Shown here one piece after another: positions 1 through 12,095 of a stretch of DNA of 64,000 bases. The stretch is from Manis javanica. Lineage: Eukaryota > Chordata > Mammalia > Pholidota > Manidae. The translations under genes and the position numbers were made by a program. The notes beneath the pieces are model-generated. The model ran no database searches. It saw nothing but the letters and a program-made list of their open reading frames with translations, and was not told where the DNA came from. Within the stretch, counting starts at the first letter, position 1; each line of letters starts with the position of its first letter. The stretch lies in assembly GCF_040802235.1 (NCBI RefSeq), contig NC_133158.1, forward strand, positions 39,312,001-39,376,000. The letters run 5' to 3'.

Positions 1-3000
1 ACCAGTCACACCTCCCCTCGCCACAGCACCTTTCACCTTTCCTGAGCGCAGCAGGTGCCTGGGGCCGGGGCACTGAGGAGGGCAGGGTGTGTGTACGTGC
101 ACCATGTGTGTCTGTGTGCAAGTGTGTGTGAGGGTGGCATCCGAGGTGTCTGTGAGCACAGCTCAGTCTCCCTGCTCCTGGGGCACAGCTGAGGCCTGCA
201 TGCTGCCCTCTGGACCCACCTGCCCTCTCGCTGGGACAGTGCTACCCACGGGGGCTGTTCCAGGGGTGTAAACACAGGCCTGTTCCTGCAGATCCTTTAA
301 CTGGGGGTGAACTTGGCTCCAGACGACCCAGTCAGCCTCACCGGGACAGTCTGGGAGCTGCTCTTAGGACCCCCCCTTTCACAGGGGTCCACGGCACCTC
401 ATCCTCAGCCTCCCCCCAAGCCATTGCTGCTGAATCTCTATCCACGTGCAGCCCCGCCTGGTGCCTCCTACTTAGCGGACCTGCTGAACATGGGCATTTT
501 GTGTGGCCGGCCCACCACCAGCAGGCGAAGGGGCACCACCCTGGTTGGTGTGAGAAGCATAGGTAGTTCTTGGCACAAGGTGGGGGGCCCTGCTGCTGCA
601 CTTCACCAGGGGTGACTTGGGAAGGGAGTGGCTTGCAGCTGTGTCCACTGGGGCACCTGAGGGGCGCGTGGTCGGCTGGTCCCTGCTGAGCTGCACTGAC
701 CAGGAGCAATAGGAGACCCCGAGGCAGAGAAAGGCTAGCGTGGGACCCAGAGGCCTCCTTGGCCTGAAAAGAAACCCCCTCTTCTGCAGGGGAAGAGCAG
801 ACGTGGCCGAGAGCAGCACACAGGGGCTGATCAGTTCCCGTGTGTGGGCGCTCAGCCACCTCTGGTCTGTGAAGGCCGGGGGCCCTGAGCAGTCTGGAAC
901 ACGCGGGGTGAGGCCCCAAGGAGGCGGCTCTGCAGGCCCCAGGCTCCTCAGAGCTGGCAGACCCTCCCTCAGAGGAGCCAGCACCTTCTCTGTGCTTGAA
1001 GACACCACCCCAACCAGGGGCCCTTGCCAGAGGCCACCCAACCCATCTCCTGGCTGCCAAGCTAGAGACTAGGGAGAAAGCCCAGCATGAGCTGCACGGG
1101 TGTGCTGGGCCTGGCCAGAGAGGGAGGAGGTCATACGTGAAGGGGCTGGCAGAGCTGGCACACACCTCAGGAGCTGGGAGCGCCGCTGGGGTCTGGATGG
1201 TCCCTGATCCAGAAGCCAGACGAGAAGACCTGATAAGCAGAATTACTGACCTGGAGGCACTTTCTTAGAACATAGGACTAAATCTGCTGGCAAGGGCTTC
1301 AGATCATGGGACAGTGTCAGTTCTGGGATGGCTCCCAGAAGCCTGGAAGCACGGGCACGTTGAGCGAGCAGAAATGGCCAGGCTGCCATGGGGCACGGCA
1401 GAGGGAGGGACGAAGAAGCCGGGGCAGGTGCTGTGGGAAGAGCCATGGCCCTTACTCCCTTCTAGGATGGGAGCTGCTTCTCTCCTCCAGAACCATTGAC
1501 TGCTGAGGTGGCCAGGTGGCTGGTGCCATGAGACCCCCAGTGTCCCCCAGAGACACCTGAGCCTGCACTTGGGTGACTGAACACTGGGAATGGTACTACC
1601 AAGACACTCCAAGGGTGGCTGGATGCAGGACCTCAGGGGACACCGTGTCTTCAGGAAGAAGGGTCTGTGGCCAGGTGACCGAAGGGGTTCTAGCTAACGC
1701 GTTGGTCACAGCAGGCCTCCCCGTCACCAGGCCGTCCAGTGGCCTGTTCCCTGGCCCCCAAGTGTGTGACTAATGCACACACTTTGCCACTGGAGTGACT
1801 CACACTGGGTTCCTGGCTTGTGTGGACCCAGACCCCATAGCAGGGAAGCCCAGCAGGGGAACGTGGCTGCGGCCTCTGCCCTGGCATTGACAGCAGACCG
1901 CACTGGCAGGTCCCCGGAGGCCAAGACCTTGGGAGGCGGGCAAGGGGTCTGTCCTGTCTGTGGGATGTCAAGGGCAGGTCTGGGCCTTGCAGGGTCCCCA
2001 GGGGGTTCTGCTGACCCCGAGGCTTCACCAAGCAGCGGCCTGACTTCATCTTCTGGGTGGGACTCGGATCCCCAATAGAGCCGATCAACCAGGCCATGCA
2101 CTGGAAACTACAGTGTCTTCTTCCCAGTTACAAGAGAGGATGGGAAGCACTTTGTGTTCCCATGAGAGGGGCAAGAATATGAGTCTATGGTTTGGCCTCA
2201 GGGCCATGTTAACTGTCCCTTCTGCCCTTAGTCTGAGGATATGGGCGCCCTGGACTCCCCAGGACATAACACCATGTTCACTGGGCAGGACAGGGGAGGG
2301 GAGGCCAGTGTCCTGGGGGCCTAGCATGGGCTGGGGAGGACCCTGTGACGACCCAGCGACTCCTGCTTCAGGGAGGCCTTAGAGGACATGCCATGATATC
2401 CCCCCAGAGTGGAAAGACACATGCACCTTGTGTCCCCTACTTCCAAGAAGATTCCACAGACCTGGCAGTGCTTTTGGGTCTAAGGGAGCACACTCCACAC
2501 TTGGGAATATTGCTCTGACTGGTAGGTCAGATGACAGGGAGGCAGCCAGCATTAAGGGGGACTAGCAGCAGGAAATGTGGGTGCTGCAGGCCCCGGCTGG
2601 GGGCAGCCCTGCTTCTTGGACCACATGGCATTGGAGAGTCAATGTGGGAAAAGCCCATAGGTCTCATGGCAAGCCCTGGGGCCTGGAGCAAGGTCATGCA
2701 TCTGCAGAGAACATTCACCTTTAGAGAAATGCCCCTGCCTCCTGAGCAGGGCTTGCAGCCTGGCCTTATGACTGCACCCGGGGGGCACCAGGATCCTGCT
2801 TTGGGTCGGACCCTTCAGGGGGCTGGGCACTTGCTTTGGACCTTGCTGGGACACTGCCATTCCTACCCACTTCCTTCTGGGCAGGGTCCTGCTGTAATGG
2901 CTGCCAGCACACAGCCCCACTGTGCCATTTCTATTTGCCTCTGCAGGCCGTAATGACAGTAGTGGCCACCCAAGGAGGATGCCACCCACCAGACACTGTG

Positions 3001-6000
3001 CATGCGGCTCACCCCACCCTGCCCAGCACTGTCCTGTGCCCAGCTGTACAGGGGACAGGCCAGGAGCTGAAGCCACCTTCCCAAGGCCCACAGCCCCTGA
3101 AGGGGCAGTCCAGGGCGTGGACAACCTGAAGTGTCTTTCTGTCTGCAGAACAGGGCCAGCGTGGAGCTGCCCTGGCAGGGGGCTGCTGAATTGCAAACCC
3201 CAGGGCCTCTGCAGGGCAGGCTTCACAGGAAACTGAAGCTCTGTGGAGATTCACTAGAGGCCTAGAATGGCCGTGGTCCACCGCCCTCAGCCATGGCGAT
3301 GACTGGGGTTCTGTGGGCTGTGTGCTGACCCCAAACTGCAGCAGTGAAACCGGACACCCACGTCAGGTGAACGCCAGCAGGACCTGCTGTGGCTTCACCG
3401 AGGCAGCTCTGGAGAGTCGGGCTTCACTGTGTTGTGGGCCCCAGGAGTGTCCCCTTGTCTGTCCTGGATTTTTCCTGGACATCCCTGATGGCCCCAGAGT
3501 CGGGCTGCTGTGACGTTCTGGAGCTGCAGTGGGCTTGGTCAGCCTCCTTGTTGTGCCCCTGTGGCGGCTCTGGGTCACAGGCTCGTGCTTCTGGAGTGCT
3601 GGGCACACAGTTGCACCTGTGCCCACTGCCCGGCTGCTGCCAAGCTCTCCTTCAGGACAGCTCCGAGGGGCAGAGGGCCCTGCAGGGGTGCCCAGGCCCG
3701 CCCCTCCTGCACCTGTCCCAGATCTGAGGGCCTGGCGGGCTTCGACCCGGGCTGCCCGCCACCCTGTGCAGCTGGTACTGTTCTTGGTTCCAGGGTTGGG
3801 GCATTGTTGGTTGTGTTTTGACCCCTCAGGCATTGTCACCAGCTCACCAGACAGGTCTCACCACATGCACGTTGGCTGGCACGGTCATGTGTAAACTACG
3901 TCCCGCTGAATCTGGGGGCACATCTAAGAGTCCCATAAGGAGAGAAGAGAGGCTGGAAGTGCATTCACACACCTGCTATTCATTCTACCAGCCTTACTCT
4001 CCCATCATTAGAAGCGTGTCCTGCTCCTGGCGGGGAGACCTGTGAAGAAGCATGTCCTCCAGCCCCGCCCACCTGCACGGTGACTTGCTCCCACCTGGAC
4101 TCACCTCTGTGCTTCCCACTGCGTCTGTGACACTGCCTCCCATGGGCTGTCCCAGGGTGGGGAGGGCAGAGGTGACCAACAGACCACAGGGCAGGGAGTG
4201 AGCAGAGCTGGCGACATATTACACATGGGGGGTGGATGGCTGAGGAAATCCCAGCTTTGTTCCAGCATTAGATGGAGGGACGGCACAGAGCTGGGTTCAG
4301 GGCCCTGGGTCCACTCCCAGGGCTGCAGTTGGAGGCTTGGGGCTAAAGCCAACCTGGTCATTGCTGGTTCATCCTAGCAATAAGACCGCGACTAGACATG
4401 GAGTCTCAAAGTCAGGCTGCACCCAATTTAGGGGCGGGGACAGGAAGCAGAAGGGCCCCTCACACCAGGACCAGCACGTGCTCAGTCAGGTGTCAGGAAT
4501 GGGCGTCCCCTGGGGGTCGGGAGCACTGCCTGGAAGGGAGCCTTGGAGCCGCCTGGGGAGGGATGCCACTTCACAGCCCCAGACAGCTGCCCCTGCAGGG
4601 CCAGGACCCAAGGGCTCGGCGACCCTCGCGAGCTTTGCGGAGACCCTGCCCTCTGGCTTGCTCCCGCCTAGCTGCCTCTGGCGCCTCCTTTCCCCATGAG
4701 CAGATTCCCCGGGTTCCTTGCCCACAGAGAAGGACCCCTTCCCTTCCATGGAACCACTTTCCGACAGGAGGGAATTTTAGATCATCTGACAAACCACCCT
4801 GACACAGAGCCGGCCTGCCTGAGGGTCAGGTGCCTTGGGCCCCGGAACACACGAACGACAGGGTGACATCCCGCAGACCTTTTCTGGGGAGCGAGCCGGC
4901 GCCGTGGGTGGCGATGGAAAAGACTGTGAGTTGGGAGTGACCACGACTCCAGTGCGTGGGCGATCATGGGCGTGGGATTCCCTGCAGTGCCCAAGAGCTG
5001 GAGGGGCGGGGGCTCCCAGGGCCAGCAGGGGCTCGGGGCTGCCCCCCACCCTCAGATCCAGAGCCTCCCCTTGCGCGGCCCTGAAGAGGGTGTGGCGTGG
5101 CCATGGCTGTACCGGCCCACCCTTGTTATGGGCTCGGGGCCACTATGGACGTGGGGAGGTGAGGCCAGCAGCGGGTCGACCACCCTTGGTGCCATCTCCC
5201 ACTCTGTTGTTCTGCGCACCAAGCTCTGCCATGTAAACATGGCCACAGGAGGAGTGCTGGTGGCCACTCGTCCATCTGCAGTGGCAGGTGCTCTCCAGCA
5301 TCCCACGAGGGAACCACCACAGTGGGGAGGCCCTTCCACAGGGCGGGAGCCCCCGCTGCCCAAGAACCTGACCCGTGAAGCAGCCTGGCTAGCCCTGTGT
5401 CACCCTTTCCAAGCTCAGATCCTGCTGGGGAGTGTCTGGAGTGTCTGGCCAGGCTGACAGCCCTGCCTTGTGCTCCTTGGACCCAAAGTGAGTCTGGACC
5501 AAGGGCCCAGCTGCCCCGTCCTCCAGAAACGGCCCCCAAGCCTGCATCCATCCCTGAATCACAGCAAAGCACCCCTCCTGACCAGCCCTTCCTGGAGCCC
5601 ACCTTCCACCAGCCTCTAGTTCCACTTGTTAGAGGACCTGGCCACTCTGCCTGCTTGTCCATTCATTGGCCCATTCTGAGTAGAAGCCAAAGGCCCTCCT
5701 GGAGGAGGTTCTGGTCAATATGGTCCCGTGGATCCTGGGACCCCCTGGGCCTTCTCTTCCTGATGGTCCATGTGGCCACCCTGAAGCTGGCAGTCCCAGG
5801 CCCAGCTCCTAGGTGATGTGGGCGCTCAAAATGAGAGGACCCAGTGGCCTACACAGCTACACAGCCGTGCCACTGAGGCCTGGCCCATGGTCGGGTGGGA
5901 GCAGGTTGCTCCCCATGGGACGAGGGGCCACGGCACCCACCAGCCTGCTCTCTCCAGGGCTGAGCGTGGCTGCCAGGGCTCCATGACGGTGGCCCAGCAT

Positions 6001-7904
6001 CATCATTTGAGACATGGCTGAACAGAGGGGTGCTGAACAGCAGAGACCCGGAGGCAGGTTTGTGGACCCAGAGAGCCATTCCTGACTCAAAGTCCCAAAG
6101 CCCCATTTGCAGGCCCTCCTGCCCTGACCTCTCGGCCTGGCCTCGGGGCTGCTGCCTGTGAGGGGATCTGACTGTGGACCCGGTCAGCCTCTTGGGCCAG
6201 TGGCCACAGCATGGCGGAGCAACAGCCTCCCCTGGCCCTCTTACCCCTTACAGTGGGCAGGGAACTCCAGCCACGTCTTGAGGCCCTCCAGGCCCAGATC
6301 CCCGGAGCCCAGTCGGGGTGAGGGAATTCTTTGACCCTGCCCAGGTACGGCAATGACAGGCAGGCAGGCCCCACCCAAGGCAGCCCTGTGCTCCTGGGCC
6401 GCCTCAGCTCCCCACCTGTGAAACTGGTGTACATGTCACGTGGGGCCATGAGGCTGTGGCTCTGCTGTCCCTGACCAGACGACACTGCCACTCAGGGTGC
6501 CACCAGCTGGAGAGCTGGTCAACCTTGTCGGCACTGCAGTTCTGGTCAGGTTAAATCCGTCAGCCCTCGAGGTCAGGGTGCACCTGCTCTCCCAGCCTGG
6601 GGGGCGCTGCCGCCGTCCGCACTGGGCCCTGCAGAAGCGTCCTTGGGCTGCTCCTCTCTCCAGCTCTGGGTGTGCTGCTGAATGTTGACCTCTGAGGGTG
6701 GCTGTGGCCATGGCGGCCCCAGGTGTCAGGGCCCATACATGCTGCTCGCTGGCATGGGTGTCTGGCCTTGGCTGGAGGGCACTGGAGGCCCTGAGCCTAC
6801 TGCTGTTGGTCTGGGCAAGCTGGAGCTGGGGACCACTGGGAGCCTGGGCTCAGAGACAGGCTACCGGCTGAGCCACCAGCCCCGCCCACAGCAGAGACCC
6901 GGAGGCAGGGCTCCCTCCCCAGTCCTCCTGCCCCAGGCCCACCCCTCAGTTCCTAGGTTGAGGGCCCCGGGTGGGGGTCTTCTATGGGACTGGGGGAAGC
7001 TTCCCATCTGTCCTTAGCCCCCACTGGGGCAGCCCCGGCACGGCGCCTCCCTGGGGCCAGCTTTCCAAACCTGAGTCGTGACGCCTATTACTCACTCAGA
7101 GAAAATGTTCCAAAGGCAGTTAGGTCCAGGTGAATGTGTCACAGAAATTTATCAGGAAGGAATTTGGCTGTTTGTGAGTAACTGTGGAAATAAATGCCCA
7201 CATTTTCTGCAGAACAGGCCCTCTGTGTCTGGTACACGGCAGAACCCAAAACATTTGGCTGATGCCTTTGGGCCTTGTCCCCCTTCCGTTGTCCTGGGGA
7301 GGGCACGGCGGCCTGGGAGGTCCTTGGGGCCCTGCGCTGACTGCATGGCTCAGACCACTCCCAACCTCGCTGCCCTGGACCCCTGCCCTGCCCACACTCG
7401 GTCCAGCCCTCTCCCAGGGCTGCAGAGTTCTGAGATGTCACTAAGGCTGCTGATCAGCTGACCTTGGGATGAGAAGATGGTGGGGGGCCCAACCTGACCT
7501 GCTTCACACCCTGAAAGAAAAGTTTTCTTGGTGGGAGTGGAAGAGCAGCCCAAGGGGAGTGGGTGTGAGCGAGGGGGTTCCCTGTTGCTGGGATGGGGGG
7601 GCGGCAGGAGCTGAGAGCAGCCCCGGCTGATGGCACCAGCAGACCCACTCCTACAGCTGCAGGGACTGAATCTGGCCAACGACCCAAATGATCTTGGGAC
7701 ACTGCTCCAAAAGAGGCTCTGGACCGGACACCCACCGGCTGTCACCTTGACGTCAGCATGTGAGGACCACAGAGCCCCGGCTTCTCACCTACAGATGTGT
7801 GGCACCGCTTCAGCTGCAGAGTATGTGGGAAAGGAACACACCTCCAGCCTGAGTGTCACTTTAGTGTGCTGGGATCCCATGTCCTTGAGGGCATGAAGAG
7901 CTGG
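1..7904. other. GC-rich unique DNA, no gene recognised
   Basis: This stretch is GC-rich and free of recognisable LINE or LTR sequence. A short TG-rich tract lies at about 87-133. Many overlapping open frames exist on both strands, as expected where stop codons are rare. None shows a domain, a conserved motif or a convincing exon structure. A 22-bp exact repeat occurs at 6037-6058 and 6888-6909. The region could be intergenic, intronic or part of a non-coding transcript; the sequence alone does not decide. Confidence 0.6.
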
Positions 7905-8310
7905 TGGAATGTACGGTGTGTACATGTATAGGGCATATGTATGCACACACACGTGTTTACATGTATATGCACACACATGTGTGTGGCGTCTTGTGCACAC
8001 ATGTGCATGTATGTTGCACGTGTGCACACACTTGTGTGGATGTGCCTATATGTACATGCATGTGTGTAGTGTGTGCACACATGTGCATACATGTCACACA
8101 TGCATGTACACACATGCATATATGTGCACCCACATTGTATTTTCTGTGGGCACATGTGTAGCACACATCTACATGCATGTGCACATATGTGTGCGCATGG
8201 GTGTGGCATGTGCACACATGCGTATGTTATGTGTATGTACACGTGCTTATGTGTATATGCACAAACATGCATGCACATGCATTTATATGTGTGTGGCCAC
8301 GTGCATTTGG
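7905..8310. repeat. Degenerate TG/CA-rich tandem repeat
   Basis: About 400 bases of nearly pure alternating purine-pyrimidine sequence, built from shuffled ACATGTG, TGCACACA and ATGCATGT blocks. It reads as a diverged (TG)n/(CA)n or octamer-based simple repeat. Because it is partly self-complementary, both strands show long frames rich in Cys, His, Met and Thr; these are artefacts. Such sequence can adopt Z-DNA or cruciform structures, but that is general knowledge and not something shown here. Confidence 0.85.
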
Positions 8311-9606
8311 TGCAGATGAGGCATGTGGTGTTCCTCTATGAGTCAGGGCAGACGTGCATGGGAGCAGAGCCTTTTAGAACATCCTGGCTGGGTGAGATCA
8401 GCCAGACAGAGCCAGGGCTCACAGGAAGTGAGCCTCCCATTAAAAAGCCTCCAAGTCGGTGGGGGAGGGTGGTGCAGGCTTCCTCTGAGTCACACGCAGG
8501 TCTGTTTGTAATTATGTGCCCCTCTGGTACAGAGATGCCGTGTGGAAGTGGGAATCTGGGAGCAGCCATATGCAACCTCCTGTATCCCTCGCTTGGGCCA
8601 CTGAGAGGGTGAAGTCACGGAGGTCAGTGGCCTGTTGGGGTCCCCCTCCAAAGCAGCTGTGTCAGCACTTGTCACCCCACACGTAAGGCCACTTGGGCTA
8701 GATCCTTGGGCTTATGGGATGGGTTGGTGGCGCCATGGGCCAGGGGGACCCTGAGAGCTCAGGGAAGTGGCTTAGGCAGCCAGCAGGGCCTGGTCTCTGA
8801 GGTGCCTCGGTGGCACTTGGAAGTCCACGCTCAGTGGGACCAAGATGCCACTCCCACTATTTCCCAGCTTGACTCAGGCCCTGGGAAACGGCTGTTTCAT
8901 CTCCCAGCAGAAATTTTCTGGCTCTTCCCCAGAGGCTCCTGCAGCCTGAGGCATAAGGCAGCTGTGGGCATTGCTGCCCAGGCGGTAGCTGGGGCATCCC
9001 CTGTCTAGCTAGGCCTTGGCCTCAGTGCCCAGGCCCCAGGGTCACCTTGTTTTCTCTGGCAGACCCCCCAGGAACTGAGGAAGCCCCTCGCTGGCTCTGT
9101 GCGAGGCATGGAATCTGCATTGCAGGAGGCTGTGGATGTGATGGCCCTGCAGCTGGACCCTCACACCTGACTCTCCAGGTGGCCCGACCCCTCCTGAAGG
9201 CTTCTGCCTCTGTGCTGTGGTCGTGTCCTCTGATGAGGTTGCCTATCCCAGGCTTGGCCTGTGATGTAGGACCTTCCTGGAATCTTCCACTCTACCTGAG
9301 GTCCTTCTAGCCCCCCCAGCGCCTAAGAGTGAAACATGGATGTTGGAGCAGAGCCCCTTTCTCTGCTCTCTGTGTTAGCTGGGGTGGGCCTGGGGTGCAC
9401 CTGATGGGGGGCCAGCAGCACAGGAACCATGAGTGAGTCTTCCGGCAGCCGCGGTCCCCATGGGCTGTGCCGTCTGCAGTGGCTGCCAGAGTCCTTGGTG
9501 AGGAGGAAGGAGCAGGTACATGGTCTGCTGCAGGAAGGATCCAGAAGGACGCTGGGGGTCTTGGCTGTTACTGGCCCTGCACTTCCAGGCTGTGGGACCT
9601 TAAGAG
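8311..9606. other. GC-rich unique DNA, nothing recognised
   Basis: Unique moderately GC-rich DNA between the TG/CA tract and the LTR-like repeats. I see no exon, repeat family or RNA gene in it. Confidence 0.55.
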
Positions 9607-9692
9607 TATTAGGGTCCTCCAGAGAAACAGAAATGATAGAATGCTTATCTGCCTATAAAAGCCGCTATCTATGTATATCTATCTATCTATCC

Positions 9693-9743
<51 letters not shown>

Positions 9744-10252
9744 ATCTATCAATCATCTATCTATCTATCATCTAGCATCACCATCTATCAGTCCTCTAAC
9801 TATCACCATCTACCCTCTGCCATCTGTCTGAGGTTTATTACAGGAATCGGCCCACACGGTCCTGGAGGCTGAGAGGTCCCACAGGCTGTGCCTGGAGGCG
9901 GGAGGCCCGGGCCAGCTGGAGGCATCCTTCAGGCCAAGTCCAGAGGCCTGACAACCCGGAGGCTGATGTGTGAGTCTCAGTCTGAGCCCGAAAGCCCAAG
10001 AACCAGAAGCAGTGATGCCCAAAGGCAGGAGACATCCCGGCTCAGGCAGGGAGAGTGAACACCCCCTTCCTCCACCTGTCTGTTCTTGTCAGATCCTCAG
10101 TGGGTCGGGGGAGGCCCCCCTGCTTCGCTGAGGGGAGCTCTACTCAGACTACCAATTGAGAGCCAGTCTCTTCTGAAACTCCCTCAGAGGCACACCCTGC
10201 TGTCTGGGCACTGTTTGCCCTGTCAAGGTGACACATAAAGTCAACCATCACA
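9607..10252 (-). mobile_element. Ancient LTR-like repeat (ERVL/MaLR type)
   Basis: Read on the minus strand it begins TGTGATGGTTGACTTTATGT and ends near TCTCTGGAGGACCC. This is a familiar ancient mammalian interspersed repeat with LTR-like TG start, although I cannot name the subfamily. The microsatellite at 9676-9775 lies just inside its 3' end. GC-rich substitutions show that it is old. No internal retroviral region is attached, so it is probably a solitary LTR. The class assignment is from memory of the consensus, not from a search. Confidence 0.55.
9676..9775 (+). repeat. (ATCT)n tetranucleotide microsatellite
   Basis: An ATCT/TATC short tandem repeat. The pure run covers 9693-9743, close to 13 units, flanked by interrupted copies up to about 9775. 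Runs of this purity and length are normally polymorphic. It is embedded in the minus-strand LTR-like repeat at a place where related copies often carry a simple repeat. Confidence 0.95.
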
Positions 10253-10299
10253 GCGGGTCACCCCACCTCTTGGGACCCTGGACTCTTCATCCAGAGCAA

Positions 10300-10578
10300 A
10301 CATCCCTGAGGCTGCACCATCCACACTTGTGGGCCTGCTCCATAGGTCAGGAGATGCCCCTGGGCAGGTAGACAGCCGCCTTCTCCCTGTGTGCTCGTGA
10401 TTGTCCCTCCATGTCTGCACCCCAGTCTCCTCTTCTTATATGGACAGCGGTCCTACTGGAGTAGGGTTTCCCTAGTAACTTCGTTACCTCTTTAGAGCCC
10501 TATCTCCAAATAGAGTCACATTCTAGGGGCTGAGACTCCAATATAGTAACTTTGCAAGGATGCAATTCAGCCCAAACA
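10300..10578 (-). mobile_element. MaLR-like LTR fragment (MLT1-type)
   Basis: On the minus strand it starts TGTTTGGGCTGAATTGCATC and continues with blocks equivalent to the GTGACTCTATTTGGAGATAG and CTTATATGG-type segments of MLT1-like LTRs. The left boundary is uncertain; sequence from 10253 to 10300 may also belong to it. It is diverged and has no internal region. Confidence 0.55.
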
Positions 10579-11229
10579 GTAAGGGGGTACAAGCACCAAT
10601 TGCCACCAGCTGGTCCATGTCAGCAGTGAGTTCTACAAAATGATGACACGAGCTTTGGACTTGGGACTGACTGTGCTTTATTTAAAGAAACTGGAGATCC
10701 AGTGAAACGAGTGAACACATCATAGCTGAGGTGGGTGGCCTGAACGTCCAGCTGTCAAGTGCTATATGGAAGCCCTCTTTTCCTAGAGGCTCCTTTGGTC
10801 TGCCCAGAGGCTTTGGGTTTCCTGGGGACATCCCAATCCAAGCTCAACACCCATGAGTATCCTGACCCGGGGTTCTGGAAAAATCCTGACCTGGGGCTCT
10901 GCCTTTATCTGTGCATGGAGAGGAGATGAAATGTTTGGTGGAAGGCTTGCTCACAGTGAAGGGCTTCATCGGTGCCCACCATGTTCTAGGGGCTCCACAG
11001 ACACAGACACACATGCGCACCTACCAGGCTGCCTTTCAGAGGCCCTAGATCACTGTCCTGAGATGGCCCATGAACCCTCACCACGCTGACCCGCCCACCC
11101 CACCCCAGCGTGGGCGACTCAGTGACAGGACAGATTTTAAGGGTTCTCTGGGCCACAGACACCCGGTGAAGGGGTTCATACAGCTGAAGAGCCATGCAGG
11201 CACTAATCTCTAATCCATAACTATGAAAT
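10579..11229. other. Unique DNA, nothing recognised
   Basis: A mixed-composition stretch between the LTR fragment and the AT-rich L1 block. No gene or repeat recognised. Confidence 0.5.
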
Positions 11230-12095
11230 TGGTGCATTACACGTATTTCCTTTCAGAGAGAGAATCTTGTTATATAACATGTGAATGTCAGTATCTTTCT
11301 TCAGTGTCTCAAGCAAACAAGAAACAGAATGCTGTAACCCAAGAACCGCCTCCTACTTTACATTAATTACCCTGACTAGGACTTTAGGTTTTCCTTCTTT
11401 CTGTACAAATTAGACTTTAGACATGTTGTTGTATACTGTTCACATCTACACACATTTACCCATGTGTTTAACAATACCTCTGCTCACAATTCTTTGTTAC
11501 ATCCCAGACCTTCTATTTGGTATAATATCCTTTTCCCTCGAGCATGTCCTTAACATTTCCTTTGGAAACAGTGCATTGATAGTAAATGCAACTGGTTTTT
11601 GTTAGTCCAGAAAGTCTGTATTTACCAAGATTTTCTCTTGGTTGAGAGTCCCACACTGGCAGGTTTTTCTTGAACTTGGATTCTGTGGTTGCCTTTGAGA
11701 AATTAGCTGTCAGGCTAAATGCCCTTCCTTTGCAACTTAGTAATCTATCTTTCCTCTCTAGTTCCTTTGAAGATCTTCTCTTTGTATTTGGTGTTCTGTG
11801 GTTTGAATATGACATTTAGGTGTGAAGTACTACCAACTCTGGCCATCAGCTTGACATTTTAATTTAAATTACCTGCTTGAAAATCTCCAGATAATAAAAG
11901 ACCCACCAAGCCTGCTCAGATTTTCTCAGTGCAAATTTTGCCAGCATTCCCACTTTCATTTAACTTTTGAGTTACAAGGATTATTTTCTAGCCAGTCAGC
12001 AAGGCATTAAAAAGGCTTATGATTTTTTTTAATCCAGCAATTTTTTATTGTGTTAGTATCAGTCATAGATTTAATTTTCCATACTGGCAAGACAG
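11230..12095 (-). mobile_element. Probable old L1, 5' region, antisense
   Basis: AT-rich sequence with phrases seen in the antisense of the 5'/ORF1 side of old mammalian L1 elements, such as CTCTTGGTTGAGAGTCCCAC. It abuts an independent L1 3' end at about 12096. It carries many stops and is non-functional. The family assignment is moderate because the region is strongly diverged. Confidence 0.45.

Noticed and set aside
338..1165. 275-codon minus-strand frame
   Set aside because: Overlapped by another long frame (472-1041) on the same strand; low-complexity composition; no domain.
7856..8612. Cys/His/Met/Thr-rich frames over the TG/CA tract
   Set aside because: Direct translation artefacts of the simple repeat on both strands.
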